25,604 bases of DNA, from contig DBDP01000019.1 of the NCBI GenBank assembly GCA_002293625.1, positions 1-25,604 of the forward strand, given 5' to 3'. A program made the position numbers and the translations under genes. A model generated the notes under the pieces. The model was not told where the DNA came from and ran no database searches. It saw only the letters and a program-made list of their open reading frames with translations. This DNA comes from Clostridiales bacterium UBA929 (GTDB taxonomy: Bacteria; Bacillota; Clostridia; Oscillospirales; UBA929). This document shows positions 1 through 7,111 of the stretch, one piece after another. Position 1 is the first letter of the stretch, and every line of letters starts with the position of its first letter.

Positions 1-199
1 TGATTTTTGGGGGAACTCAAGCACCGCCCCTCTTGAAAAAGGGAGGGAATGGTGGTATACTGAGCAAAGCTCTCGCGGTGCCGGTAAAACGGTTGTGTAA
101 GGTGCTCCGATCACCTTCACAGGGTCGTGGTGTTCCACCACCACGGCCTGCTGCGTGGGCAGCTTTTTGCGCGTTTGCACAAGCCAGCTCCCAAGGTTG
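1..199 (-). ncRNA. Unassigned structured RNA, 5' part (runs off the window)
   Basis: No plausible reading frame covers this stretch, but on the minus strand it is dense in hairpins directly after a strong promoter. Read from about position 198 downwards, stems include UUGUGC/GCGCAA, GCUGC/GCAGC, a ten-pair stem with one mismatch (about 124-149), UGUGAAGGUG/CACCUUACACA (about 94-122), and a GCACCG/CGGUGC closing pair (21-26 with 76-81) enclosing two smaller hairpins. A UACCACCA segment could also pair with the GGUGGU arm as a pseudoknot. I found no tmRNA, RNase P, SRP or common riboswitch signature. Length and position would allow a 6S or raiA-type RNA, but the several-hairpin fold is not the classic 6S rod. 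The 3' end and any gene it might lead lie outside the window. Confidence 0.5.
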
Positions 200-204
200 A
201 GGTT

Positions 205-233
205 ATTTTACAACGTTTGATAAGATTTGTCAA
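205..233 (-). promoter_or_regulatory. Sigma-A promoter of the structured RNA
   Basis: On the minus strand TTGACA (228-233) is followed after exactly 17 bases by TAAAAT (205-210), almost the full consensus. Transcription would start near 198, where the hairpin-rich region begins. Confidence 0.8.
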
Positions 234-256
234 GAAATTTTTCGGGAACCCATTTG

Positions 257-290
257 AAGAGCGGTAGTCTGATGACGCCGCTCTTTTGTT
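257..290 (+). terminator. Possible terminator or isolated hairpin
   Basis: AAGAGCGG (257-264) pairs with CCGCTCTT (278-285) and is followed by a short T-rich run on the plus strand. No plus-strand gene is visible upstream, so it may end something that begins before the window. Confidence 0.4.
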
Positions 291-530
291 ATGCTGTTTC
301 GTCTAGTTGAGCAGATGCTTCGCTGTGTGGGTACGCTTTCCGATTATGAGCGGCTTCGGACAGTGTAGCATTCAGCGCGCCCAAGCCTCAATATCCGCAT
401 AGCGGATACCTGCAAATACGTGGAGGAAAACCCTGCATAGGAACGACTGGTGCGTGAACCCGTGCAACGACTGCTGGACAAGGTCGGAAATATTCTTTAC
501 GGATGATTTGCTGGATGATTTGCTGGATGG
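291..530. other. Gene-free stretch
   Basis: I see no convincing gene here; the short reading frames lack ribosome sites and family features. The only structure is a short tandem repeat, a 12-base unit in two exact copies (501-512 and 513-524) plus part of a third. One plus frame between about 303 and 500 reads as short open pieces broken by stops, which could be a decayed gene but cannot be assigned. Confidence 0.5.
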
Positions 531-582
531 AAAAATAAAACGCACCGAAATGTTGCAAAATACAACCATTTCGGCGCGTTTT
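531..582 (-). terminator. Terminator downstream of tRNA-Gln
   Basis: A long stem (arms about 539-558 and 566-580, with a G-T pair) is followed on the minus strand by a T-rich run (531-540). It lies just after the tRNA in the direction of transcription, as expected for a single-tRNA unit. Confidence 0.8.
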
Positions 583-592
583 CGGGGGTTTG

Positions 593-669
593 TGGCTGGG
601 CTGGCAGGACTCGAACCTGCGGAATGCCAGAGTCAAAGTCTGGTGCCTTACCGGCTTGGCTACAGCCCA
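593..669 (-). tRNA. tRNA-Gln (anticodon UUG)
   Basis: The minus strand folds into a full cloverleaf. The acceptor stem is TGGGCTG with CAGCCCA. The anticodon arm is CCAGA-CTTTGAC-TCTGG, which gives anticodon TTG and reads the glutamine codon CAA. The T arm is GCAGG-TTCGAGT-CCTGC. The 3' CCA (593-595) is encoded. A promoter at 804-832 and a terminator at 531-582 make it a stand-alone transcript with an unusually long leader caused by a repeat. Confidence 0.95.
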
Positions 670-675
670 ACATAA

Positions 676-783
676 GAAGCTCTGCAAAACTCCGTGTTCG
701 CCGCAGGCGAACGAGCGAAGCGCTTTCGAGCAGGCGGCTGCGCCGCGGAGTCGAAAGCCAAAGCGGGGAGTTTTTAGAGTGAC
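676..783 (+). repeat. 108-bp structured dispersed repeat, copy 1
   Basis: A full-length copy of a repeat also found at 13906-14013 and 15440-15548. It starts GAAGCTCTGCAAAACTCC and ends GGGGAGTTTTTAGAGTGAC, which are imperfect inverted ends. Inside are hairpin A (GTTCGCC/GGCGAAC) and hairpin B, whose stem here is GCTTTCGA (722-729) with TCGAAAGC (751-758). It sits between the tRNA-Gln promoter and the tRNA. Confidence 0.85.
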
Positions 784-803
784 ACACGTAATACCGCTGA
801 CCT

Positions 804-832
804 ATACTACCCGATTTCAAGCGTCTTGTCAA
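804..832 (-). promoter_or_regulatory. Promoter of tRNA-Gln
   Basis: TTGACA (827-832), 17-base spacer, TAGTAT (804-809) on the minus strand. Predicted start is near 797, about 128 bases ahead of the mature tRNA. The promoter lies directly after the LuxR-type gene, whose stop codon is at 834. Confidence 0.75.
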
Positions 833-833
833 G

Positions 834-2441
834 TTAATTTTCAAATGGCGCGCCTTTTGTCATGTTCACATAGACCATCAACTCCTTCAAAGAAGATACG
901 CCGAGCTTCGCGTAGATGTTGGAATTGTGGAATTTGACCGTTCTTAACGTGATAAATAGTCTCTCGGCGATTTGCCGCGCCGTGAGGTTTTCCATATAAA
1001 GATTGAATACCGCCCGCTCGGTAACCGTCAGCGTCTCAAGGTTTGTTTGGAACCGTTTGTATGCGGCGGAACCGGATTTTGCCCGCTCCAGCTCGGCGGT
1101 AAGGGTTTCGTTCTCCGCGCCGAGCGACTTGCGTTCCTCATCCTGCGCCGCCAAATATTCCGTTAGGTCGTCTATTTCCGCAATCTGCGTTTTAGGCAAG
1201 CTCTGCCGGTCATCTGACTTTATTAGTTCCAGTGCCTGAACAACAGGACGGATATACCGCTTACTGACCAACACGGCGGTCAGCAGACTAATTAAGAGCA
1301 GCGCCGTCAGTGAACCGTAAACCACCCCGTTATTCTGCCGCGTCGCTGCCTCCCAGTCCGAAGCAGGTACCAAAACAGCCAGCGCCCACGTCTCCTCTTC
1401 ATACGGAGACCCGGTGGGGTAAAGACGCAAAGTCTCCGCCCTGCCCGTATATGTATTCCCGTCCTCAGTGCGCCAAACAGGAAGGTCGCCGCGCGGTTTT
1501 TCGACGCTCAGCGAACCGATGGTTTGGCTGGTGAGATAAGAATTCCCCGCGACAAACCCCGCGCCGGTATTGAGAGTTTCTCCGTCATACGGCGCGATGG
1601 TAGCGAACAACCGCGGGAACTGTACGCTTTCCGGCTCGTATAAACGCTTGAACATCATGGCGCTCACCTCTATACCGCAAACGCCGTACACCGTTCCGTC
1701 CCGCGCGATCAGCGGGACGCTCAGCAGCATCACATGCTCGCTGTTTCCCTCCATCAAATATCGCTCGCTCCAATAATACAGGCGGGATAAATCGGCGTTT
1801 CGGTTCGCCAACACCTTATGAATAAAGTCCATTCCGCCAATGTCAAACTCCATCCGCCACTGACCGAGCAGCTCGACACCGTTGGCGCGGGCAACGGAAG
1901 CGGGACCGCGCAGACAAAGCGTCTTGGAGTTAAGCGCTGTGAGATTGTTCGTTTCGGTGCGCTTGAAGTACAACCCCGAGCGCGATGTGCCGCCGGTTAC
2001 AGATGCCGGATTCACCGTTGCGTCCAAGATGATGAATACGCCGCTGCACACATTGTTATTAAGGGCAGACAGCATCGTCTTCGCTTGCTCCGCAAGCAGC
2101 GCCTCAATTTTCTCCGGCTGCGCCGCGACACTTCCGTTTTCTTGTATCCACGCCTCGATATCCGATGACAGCGTCTCAGCCAGCGCGACGCCGCGCAGAG
2201 CCAGTTTGCTGTAGTCCTCGGACACATGATGCTGCAAATATTCAATCTCTGTATCCAGCCATACGCGATGCCGTTTTTCCGCGGAGTCAAACACGCCCGC
2301 GAGTGTCAGAATCAGGAGTCCCAGCCCTACAAGAGCGATGGCGAACAGGGTAAAAAACACGAACAGCCGCATTTGCAAGGTTCTTGCCTTTTCCCCTTTT
2401 ACGCGCCGCAGAAGCACCAGCGCTTCACGGAACATATTCAC
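834..2441 (-). CDS. Membrane-anchored sensor with LuxR-type DNA-binding domain
   Basis: This is a 535-aa one-component regulator. Residues 1-24 are cytoplasmic and basic. TM helix 1 is about 25-50, an extracytoplasmic region of about 320 residues follows (Cache-like by size and layout), and TM2 is about 371-393. A charged, coiled-coil-like linker (about 420-465) leads to a LuxR/GerE helix-turn-helix (471-525) with LTVTERAVF, ARQIAERLFI and RTVKFHNSNIYAKLGVSS. No kinase, HAMP-HisKA or receiver domain is seen, so DNA binding would occur from the membrane. The start is GTG, chosen because GGGAGGGG sits 7 bases ahead; the ATG two codons on is too far. It lies 18 bases after a solute-binding lipoprotein, which suggests that protein delivers the signal. 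The ligand is unknown. Confidence 0.88.
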   Translation of the reverse strand: MNMFREALVLLRRVKGEKARTLQMRLFVFFTLFAIALVGLGLLILTLAGVFDSAEKRHRVWLDTEIEYLQHHVSEDYSKLALRGVALAETLSSDIEAWIQENGSVAAQPEKIEALLAEQAKTMLSALNNNVCSGVFIILDATVNPASVTGGTSRSGLYFKRTETNNLTALNSKTLCLRGPASVARANGVELLGQWRMEFDIGGMDFIHKVLANRNADLSRLYYWSERYLMEGNSEHVMLLSVPLIARDGTVYGVCGIEVSAMMFKRLYEPESVQFPRLFATIAPYDGETLNTGAGFVAGNSYLTSQTIGSLSVEKPRGDLPVWRTEDGNTYTGRAETLRLYPTGSPYEEETWALAVLVPASDWEAATRQNNGVVYGSLTALLLISLLTAVLVSKRYIRPVVQALELIKSDDRQSLPKTQIAEIDDLTEYLAAQDEERKSLGAENETLTAELERAKSGSAAYKRFQTNLETLTVTERAVFNLYMENLTARQIAERLFITLRTVKFHNSNIYAKLGVSSLKELMVYVNMTKGAPFEN

Positions 2442-2459
2442 CCTTTTACCCCTCCCGTG

Positions 2460-3812
2460 TCATCCGTTAAGCACTTCTAAAAACTCGGCAAGAGCCCTTT
2501 TCTCCTCAAGCCCGCCGTCCGCGAGGTACGCTTCGCGGTGTTCCGACAGCAGCGTTTTGTACCGTTCCTCATAGTCTCCCGTAATTGCGTCAAAGGCTTC
2601 AAAGGTCGGTGCCACAAAGAAGCTGTATTCCGAATACATTTTCATCACCGCTTCGAGCATTTGCCGGACGCGCGGGTTTTCCACCGTCTCTAACGTCTGC
2701 GGCATCAACGTTTCAAACGCTTCATCCGTAACAGGCAGGTAGCCGGTTTCGGACACGAGGCGCATATTCTGCTCCGGTGCGGTAAACCATTTTAGGAATA
2801 CCGCGGCGGCGCTTTCCCGCTTTTCATCGGATTTCGCAACCATCAAACCGTTACCGCGCTGGATGGCGATTTTTTCACCGCCGCGAAATACGGGATAGGG
2901 CAAAATGCTGTACTCCACTTGCTCGACCTTGGCGTCCGGGTGGGTGATGGTGTCTCCGTAGAACAGAATACCCGCCGATGAACCGGTGGAACAGACGATA
3001 TCACCCGTCTTTGACAAGTCGGAGGAGTAGCCGTCATAAATCGCGAACCCTCCGGTAACAGACGGTGTGTAACAAGTTTCCCAGATATGCGTATACGAAT
3101 CGTTCTCCGGCGCGAGGTTTTCTCCGTTAAACAGGTTTGCACCCTTCTGGAGCATCCCCGTTTGCGCCAAATTGACCCAAGAATCGGCGGCGAAAAACTG
3201 CTTGCCGTCGTTCGGGATGTCCGGCGTTTGTCCGTCTGTCCATTCATAGTATTGTGCCGCCGCGTCCGCAAGACCCTCAAAAGTCGAGAAGCAATCCATT
3301 GTCTCACCGGTCGCCGCCGCGAAGCGGTCGAACAGGGTTTGGTTCAGATAGAGGATTTCGGTGGACTTTGCGAACGGGAATACGTACAACCCCCCGTCTC
3401 CAAATCGCCCTTCGTCCGTGAACGCGGGGATATACGCCGAAAGCTCCTCCTCGGTGAAAGTTTCGTCGAGGTTCGCGATCAATCCTTTAGCTTGGAATTG
3501 GATCGCCGTTTTGGGGTAAGCGGTGGTAATATCCGGCATTTGGGGTGCGCCGGGGTCGCCGTTCACGATTCTGTTCAGCGCTTCCTGAAGCTCCGCGCTG
3601 GACGTAATGGCCTCCACGCTGATGATGACGCCCCGCTCCCGGCCGACCGTCGCGTTGAATTCATCAATCAGCATGTCCAGCGTCTGCTGCATATCGCCGC
3701 CGAAGTTGTGCCACATGGAAAGCGTAACCGGGTTCCCCGGATCAAGCGGATCACTTCCCCCGCACCCTGCTAAAACGAGCAGAAACAAGCAGCACATCAA
3801 AGTTTTCTTCAA
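2460..3812 (-). CDS. Extracellular solute-binding lipoprotein (family 1 type)
   Basis: This 450-aa protein has a signal peptide ending in the lipobox LAGC (Cys17). The mature start VTLSMWHNFGGDMQQTL is typical of family 1 sugar-type ABC binding proteins, as is the later pattern of a hinge with a WFTAPEQN-like segment near residue 345. The start is TTG with GGGGGTG a few bases ahead. A good minus-strand promoter lies at 3978-4006, giving a leader of about 160 bases. No permease or ATPase adjoins it; the next gene is a membrane LuxR-type sensor. I infer a role in ligand capture for sensing, or supply of a permease encoded elsewhere. The substrate cannot be told from sequence. Confidence 0.88.
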   Translation of the reverse strand: MKKTLMCCLFLLVLAGCGGSDPLDPGNPVTLSMWHNFGGDMQQTLDMLIDEFNATVGRERGVIISVEAITSSAELQEALNRIVNGDPGAPQMPDITTAYPKTAIQFQAKGLIANLDETFTEEELSAYIPAFTDEGRFGDGGLYVFPFAKSTEILYLNQTLFDRFAAATGETMDCFSTFEGLADAAAQYYEWTDGQTPDIPNDGKQFFAADSWVNLAQTGMLQKGANLFNGENLAPENDSYTHIWETCYTPSVTGGFAIYDGYSSDLSKTGDIVCSTGSSAGILFYGDTITHPDAKVEQVEYSILPYPVFRGGEKIAIQRGNGLMVAKSDEKRESAAAVFLKWFTAPEQNMRLVSETGYLPVTDEAFETLMPQTLETVENPRVRQMLEAVMKMYSEYSFFVAPTFEAFDAITGDYEERYKTLLSEHREAYLADGGLEEKRALAEFLEVLNG

Positions 3813-3836
3813 GTGAACACCCCCAAATTAGATAAA

Positions 3837-3884
3837 CTTAAAAAACTCCCGCTCGTTCGCCTACGGCGAACAATGAGTTTTAAG
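3837..3884 (-). repeat. Short deleted form of the dispersed repeat
   Basis: This 48-bp piece keeps the two outer arms (an AAAACTC-type end and its inverse) and hairpin A (GTTCGCC/GGCGAAC) of the 108-bp repeat but lacks hairpin B. It lies in the leader of the solute-binding protein gene. Confidence 0.65.
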
Positions 3885-3900
3885 CGCCCTTTTCATAAAA

Positions 3901-3917
3901 ACTGTACCCGGTACAGT
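3901..3917. promoter_or_regulatory. Perfect 17-bp dyad, candidate operator
   Basis: ACTGTACCCGGTACAGT is a perfect inverted repeat with eight-base arms around one central base. It lies between two divergent units. The core CTGTA-N5-TACAG resembles a lux-box, CTGTA-N6-TACAG, the site type of LuxR-family regulators, and a LuxR-type regulator is encoded next door. It could instead be a MerR-type site, with a weak plus-strand -10 (TATACA, 3917-3922) directly after it. Confidence 0.5.
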
Positions 3918-3977
3918 ATACAGGACAACCTCTTATTTGCTATCATATCTTGTGCGTACACCCTGCGGGGCAAATTA

Positions 3978-4006
3978 ATTATAGCACATGGGAAGGGTTT
4001 TCTCAA
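3978..4006 (-). promoter_or_regulatory. Promoter of the binding-protein/LuxR unit
   Basis: TTGAGA (4001-4006), 17-base spacer and a perfect TATAAT (3978-3983) on the minus strand, pointing at the gene that starts at 3812. Confidence 0.75.
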
Positions 4007-4067
4007 TCGTCAATCGGCGTATCTTGAATACGTCTGCGGACAGAGAAAGAGGGAGGTTTCATTTTGT

Positions 4068-4565
4068 ATGGCAAATGATTTATTCGGCGGGCTGGGGAAT
4101 CTCGGCGGCGCTCTCGGCGGTTTGATGGGCGGGCTTGCGAAGTCCGGCCTCGTGCCGAAGGATACGCCGGAGGGCAAACTGCTGGCCGCGCAGTCCGAGC
4201 TTAGCGACTTGCAAAAGCAGGAGAGCGAGATGCTCTTGGAAATCGGGCGGCAAGCGTATGAGCAGAATCCGTCCGCTTGGCAGCAGAACGCAAAGCTAAC
4301 GCTGATCCGGCAAAACATCGCGGCGGCACAGACCACGCTTAACGCGGCGAAACAAGCGCAGGAAGAAGCCGACGCCGCGAAAGCCGCCGAGGATGCGAAA
4401 GGCAGATGCCAGAGCTGCGGATTTAAGAACCCGGAGGGTATCAAGTTCTGTCAGGAATGCGGCTCGCCGCTGGCGGCGGGTTCAAAACACTGCACCTCCT
4501 GCGGTGCGGAACTCTCCCCCGGTATACGCTTCTGCGGGGAGTGTGGCGCGCGTCAGGGAGAGTAG
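4068..4565 (+). CDS. Zinc-ribbon protein with coiled-coil region (165 aa)
   Basis: The ATG is at 4068, 11 bases after GGGAGG; the frame stays open further upstream but passes through promoter and repeat sequence, so a longer start is unlikely. Residues 5-30 are Gly/Leu-rich (GGLGNLGGALGGLMGGL). Residues 38-110 are alanine/glutamine-rich and predicted helical, perhaps coiled coil. Two zinc ribbons follow: CQSCG...CQECG (about 114-132) and CTSCG...CGECG (about 142-159). It is the first of three zinc-ribbon genes; the next starts 6 bases after its stop. Function is unknown. Similar C-terminal ribbons are often joined to membrane or adaptor proteins of unknown role. Confidence 0.8.
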   Translation: MANDLFGGLGNLGGALGGLMGGLAKSGLVPKDTPEGKLLAAQSELSDLQKQESEMLLEIGRQAYEQNPSAWQQNAKLTLIRQNIAAAQTTLNAAKQAQEEADAAKAAEDAKGRCQSCGFKNPEGIKFCQECGSPLAAGSKHCTSCGAELSPGIRFCGECGARQGE

Positions 4566-4571
4566 GCGAAG

Positions 4572-4940
4572 ATGGCTACATATAAGCAGCCCTGTCTGCA
4601 TTGCGGAGAGTTTATTGAGCGCGACTGCCGCCTTTGCCCAATATGCGGAAGCCGCAGCCCGTTTGGGTTCCAATGCCCGAATTGCCTAAAAGCGGTCACT
4701 CGAGGCGACGCCGTTTGCGCAGGATGCGGCAGAACACTGACGACGACCTGCCCGCATTGCGGGCAACCGGCTTTCGCGGGCGGCGAACGTTGCGAAACGT
4801 GCGGCAAGACGCTGATGGTGCGCTGCGACAACACGCGCTGCGGCGCATTCCAATTCTTTGAAAACGCAAAATGCACCGTCTGCGGGAAGAAAATCAAGAC
4901 GGCGAAACAACAAACCGGGCAAATCCGAAAGGGAGGGTAA
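4572..4940 (+). CDS. Multi-zinc-ribbon small protein (122 aa)
   Basis: The protein is almost entirely made of CxxC knuckles: CLHC (8-11), CPIC (22-25), CPNC (35-38), CAGC (49-52), CPHC (60-63), CETC (74-77), a pair at 85/90, and CTVC (101-104). That gives about four zinc ribbons in a row, like double-zinc-ribbon (DZANK-type) proteins. No membrane segment or signal peptide is present, so it should be cytoplasmic. The C-terminus is basic (KKIKTAKQQ). It sits between two other zinc-ribbon genes with short gaps and is almost surely cotranscribed. No specific function can be given; a scaffold or protein-binding role is a guess. Confidence 0.8.
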   Translation: MATYKQPCLHCGEFIERDCRLCPICGSRSPFGFQCPNCLKAVTRGDAVCAGCGRTLTTTCPHCGQPAFAGGERCETCGKTLMVRCDNTRCGAFQFFENAKCTVCGKKIKTAKQQTGQIRKGG

Positions 4941-4944
4941 TGCA

Positions 4945-5706
4945 TTGCTACAGGCATTTACGCGCAACTACCAAGACAACAGCACCGACGCCGGTCATCA
5001 GTTTACCTTTTACTGTGATATCTGTCAGGATGGCTTCAAAACCAGTTTTATCGAGTCGGACACCTACAAAAAGAGAAAGGGCAGCCGTCTGCTTGGGCAG
5101 GGCGCGGGACTACTCGGAAACCTTTTAGGCGGCAAGGCGCGCGATCTCGGGTACGCCGCCGAACGGGGCAGCAACATCCTCTCCGATCGGTTCGAGGACA
5201 AATCCCCCGAGTGGCAGAAAGAACACGAGCAGGCGTTTGAACGCGCACAAAACGAAGCGAAGCAGCATTTCCATCGCTGTCCGGCTTGCAACAACTACGT
5301 CTGCGACCATTGCCTGAACGAAGACGAGGGACTTTGCGTATCCTGCGCGCCGCGCCAGGAAGTACTCGTCGCGAAAACCCGCGCAGAAGCCATGAAGCGC
5401 AACATCGGCGAAGCGGGCGAAGCGGCGACGGTTTGGCAGGGCGAAATCGAGAGCAAAACCACCATCTGCCCGTCCTGCGGCAAACCCGCCGGTTCGGGAA
5501 AGTTCTGCAACAACTGCGGCGCATCAATGGCACTGAAAACCTGCCCCAAGTGCGGCGCGAAGAACCAGCAGACCGTGCGCTTCTGCAACAACTGCGGAGA
5601 GAATCTGCAAGCGGCCGCGGCTCCAAGCGGCAAATGCGCTTCCTGCGGCTTCGACAATCCGCCCGGCACCAAGTTCTGCGGCGGCTGCGGAAGTAAAATC
5701 GGTTAA
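4945..5706 (+). CDS. Large zinc-ribbon protein (253 aa)
   Basis: The start is TTG at 4945, seven bases after GGGAGGG. An ATG at 4940 is out of frame, and the frame further upstream overlaps the previous gene. Domains in order: a first Cys pair CDIC (about 24-27); a Gly/Leu-rich stretch near residues 46-63 (LLGQGAGLLGNLLGG) resembling that of the first gene in the run; a charged helical part; CPAC/CDHC/CVSC knuckles (about 112-134); then three C-terminal ribbons, CPSC...CNNC (175-191), CPKC...CNNC (200-217) and CASC...CGGC (231-248). The shared Gly/Leu-rich piece suggests the first and third proteins belong to one system. The role is unknown. Confidence 0.8.
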   Translation: MLQAFTRNYQDNSTDAGHQFTFYCDICQDGFKTSFIESDTYKKRKGSRLLGQGAGLLGNLLGGKARDLGYAAERGSNILSDRFEDKSPEWQKEHEQAFERAQNEAKQHFHRCPACNNYVCDHCLNEDEGLCVSCAPRQEVLVAKTRAEAMKRNIGEAGEAATVWQGEIESKTTICPSCGKPAGSGKFCNNCGASMALKTCPKCGAKNQQTVRFCNNCGENLQAAAAPSGKCASCGFDNPPGTKFCGGCGSKIG

Positions 5707-5760
5707 ATATACACAGCGTCATATTTTCGCAAAATACTACATAATCAGGGGGAATCCGAA

Positions 5761-6576
5761 ATGAAAAAACTGCTTACCATCGCGCTGGCGCTCATACTGG
5801 CACTTACCCTCGCCGCCTGCGGCGGTAACGACGCAGCTTCGCCCGATTCAAAAACCGGCGATAATCAGGACAATGCCAACGACAACACTGATGTTAACAC
5901 CAACGACACCGATTCAGACAACGACAAAATCAACCTCGAAGACGCAGCGGGAGACATCATCGACGACGCCATAGCAAGCAACAACAAGAGTATGGCGGCG
6001 GCTTTCGCGGCGATGAAACAGCGCGGTGTGGAGCAAGCCGACGTAGAGCCGGATTGGGAGTATACGGTGGACGAAGAAGCGTTTCACGCATACGGCGATA
6101 CGGGCGACTACGGACACGGTTTGATACGTTTCACCAAAGCGGACGGCGCGTACCTCACCGACGAAGAGTATGACGCGTGGGCGAAAAAGCTGTTCGTCGC
6201 CACCGCAAACGTGTCCGACGACGGATATAATATCTACGGTCACGACGTTCTCTTCGGGGAGAATCCGGGCGCGGACGTGGAAATCACCTTCGACGCCGCG
6301 ATGGGCAAAGGTTCCGACGCGATGTTTGTGATGCAAGGCTGGGGGTATAGGTACAACGGCTCTTACATTCGCGTAAATATCGAGCAGGCGGAGGAAAAAG
6401 ACTCGGAGTACGAGCAGAACGCGGACGGCGAGTGGGTTTGGATCCACTACTACAACGGCGTTCAAGCCGATGTTGCCACCGGCTTGCAGCAGAGCTTCGA
6501 CGACACTTGGGGTGACGTGGAAGACGCGTTTGACGATTACGGCGACGAGATTTTAGACGCGCTGGAGGGTTTTTGA
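5761..6576 (+). CDS. Acidic lipoprotein of unknown function (271 aa)
   Basis: A short signal peptide ends in the lipobox LAAC (Cys20). A very acidic, Asn/Asp-rich linker (about 25-60) follows, then a mixed globular part with several Trp/Tyr-rich strands (EPDWEYTVDEEAF, GWGYRYNGSYIRV, GEWVWIHYYNG) and an acidic C-terminus. The ATG has GGGGG about 8 bases ahead. It lies 54 bases after the zinc-ribbon genes on the same strand and may be cotranscribed. The stop codon abuts the broken valS gene on the other strand, with no clear terminator between. I do not recognise the family. Confidence 0.75.
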   Translation: MKKLLTIALALILALTLAACGGNDAASPDSKTGDNQDNANDNTDVNTNDTDSDNDKINLEDAAGDIIDDAIASNNKSMAAAFAAMKQRGVEQADVEPDWEYTVDEEAFHAYGDTGDYGHGLIRFTKADGAYLTDEEYDAWAKKLFVATANVSDDGYNIYGHDVLFGENPGADVEITFDAAMGKGSDAMFVMQGWGYRYNGSYIRVNIEQAEEKDSEYEQNADGEWVWIHYYNGVQADVATGLQQSFDDTWGDVEDAFDDYGDEILDALEGF

Positions 6577-7081
6577 CTACAAAGTGTTGAACATTGCCCG
6601 ATTCAACCAATCCCATTTCAGGTTTTCCACCCAAGCGGTATACCGATTTTTCATGCTCGCGGGATACCAGTTTATTTCGTCAGCCGCCTTCAAAAACCGA
6701 TCCCGCTCGCTCAAAATGTCAATATACCATTGCCGCGAGGGAATAATCTCTACGGTCTTGCCGCAGCGCTCATGCGTTCCGACGCTGTGAACAATCGCTT
6801 CGGATTTAAGCAGCAAGGCGTTCTGTCGGCAGCCCGTTATCGTCGAACCCAAAGGGATAAAACACGTTATATCCTTGCATCCTTCGAAAACGGGCGACTA
6901 TTTCCGCTTGCGTATACGAAAATAAATGCCCGATATGCAAACTTCCGCTAACGGTCGGCGGGGGCGTGTCGATGGAGTAAATTTCCCCGGCGGCGTCCTC
7001 GTCAAAGCGATGGATTTGCTCCCGCACCCACAGTTCCTGCATTTTGCTTTCTACCTGCGCAAAATTATAACGCTTTTCCAT
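6577..7081 (-). pseudogene. valS: Collapsed valyl-tRNA synthetase gene
   Basis: Reading starts normally at ATG 7081 after GGGAGGG. The first ~90 residues match the ValRS N-terminus, including the class I signature region SGSLHIGHLFSYTQAE and the stretch FDDNGLPTERL. The frame then ends at 6806. A second frame continues with KSEAIVHSVGTHERCG, SRQWYIDIL and ENLKWDW, which in ValRS lies several hundred residues later, beyond the editing domain. The protein stops just before the expected SRQRxxG segment, so the KMSKS loop and anticodon domain are missing. There is thus an internal out-of-frame deletion (junction near 6810-6820) and a 3' truncation. It cannot charge tRNA. A true valS must lie elsewhere. 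Confidence 0.88.
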
Positions 7082-7111
7082 TTACAAATCCCTCCCGCTT
7101 AATATCAACAC

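Noticed and set aside
1..204. tmRNA, RNase P RNA or SRP RNA at the left edge
   Set aside because: No tag reading frame, no GAGGAAAGUCC-type core and no GGUCAGG...GGAAGCAGC loop were found on either strand.
454..675. Plus-strand reading frame near the tRNA
   Set aside because: It runs through the terminator and antisense to tRNA-Gln; no ribosome site or family likeness.
590..937. Plus-strand frame of 115 codons over tRNA, repeat and promoter
   Set aside because: Composed of antisense tRNA, the dispersed repeat and the LuxR gene end; no independent coding evidence.
3813..4067. Upstream extension of the first zinc-ribbon gene
   Set aside because: The frame is open, but the segment crosses a repeat, the dyad and a divergent promoter, and the proper ribosome site is at 4050-4056.
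5048..5722. Long minus-strand frame opposite the zinc-ribbon gene
   Set aside because: Arg/Cys-rich shadow of the Cys-coding plus strand; no start signal.
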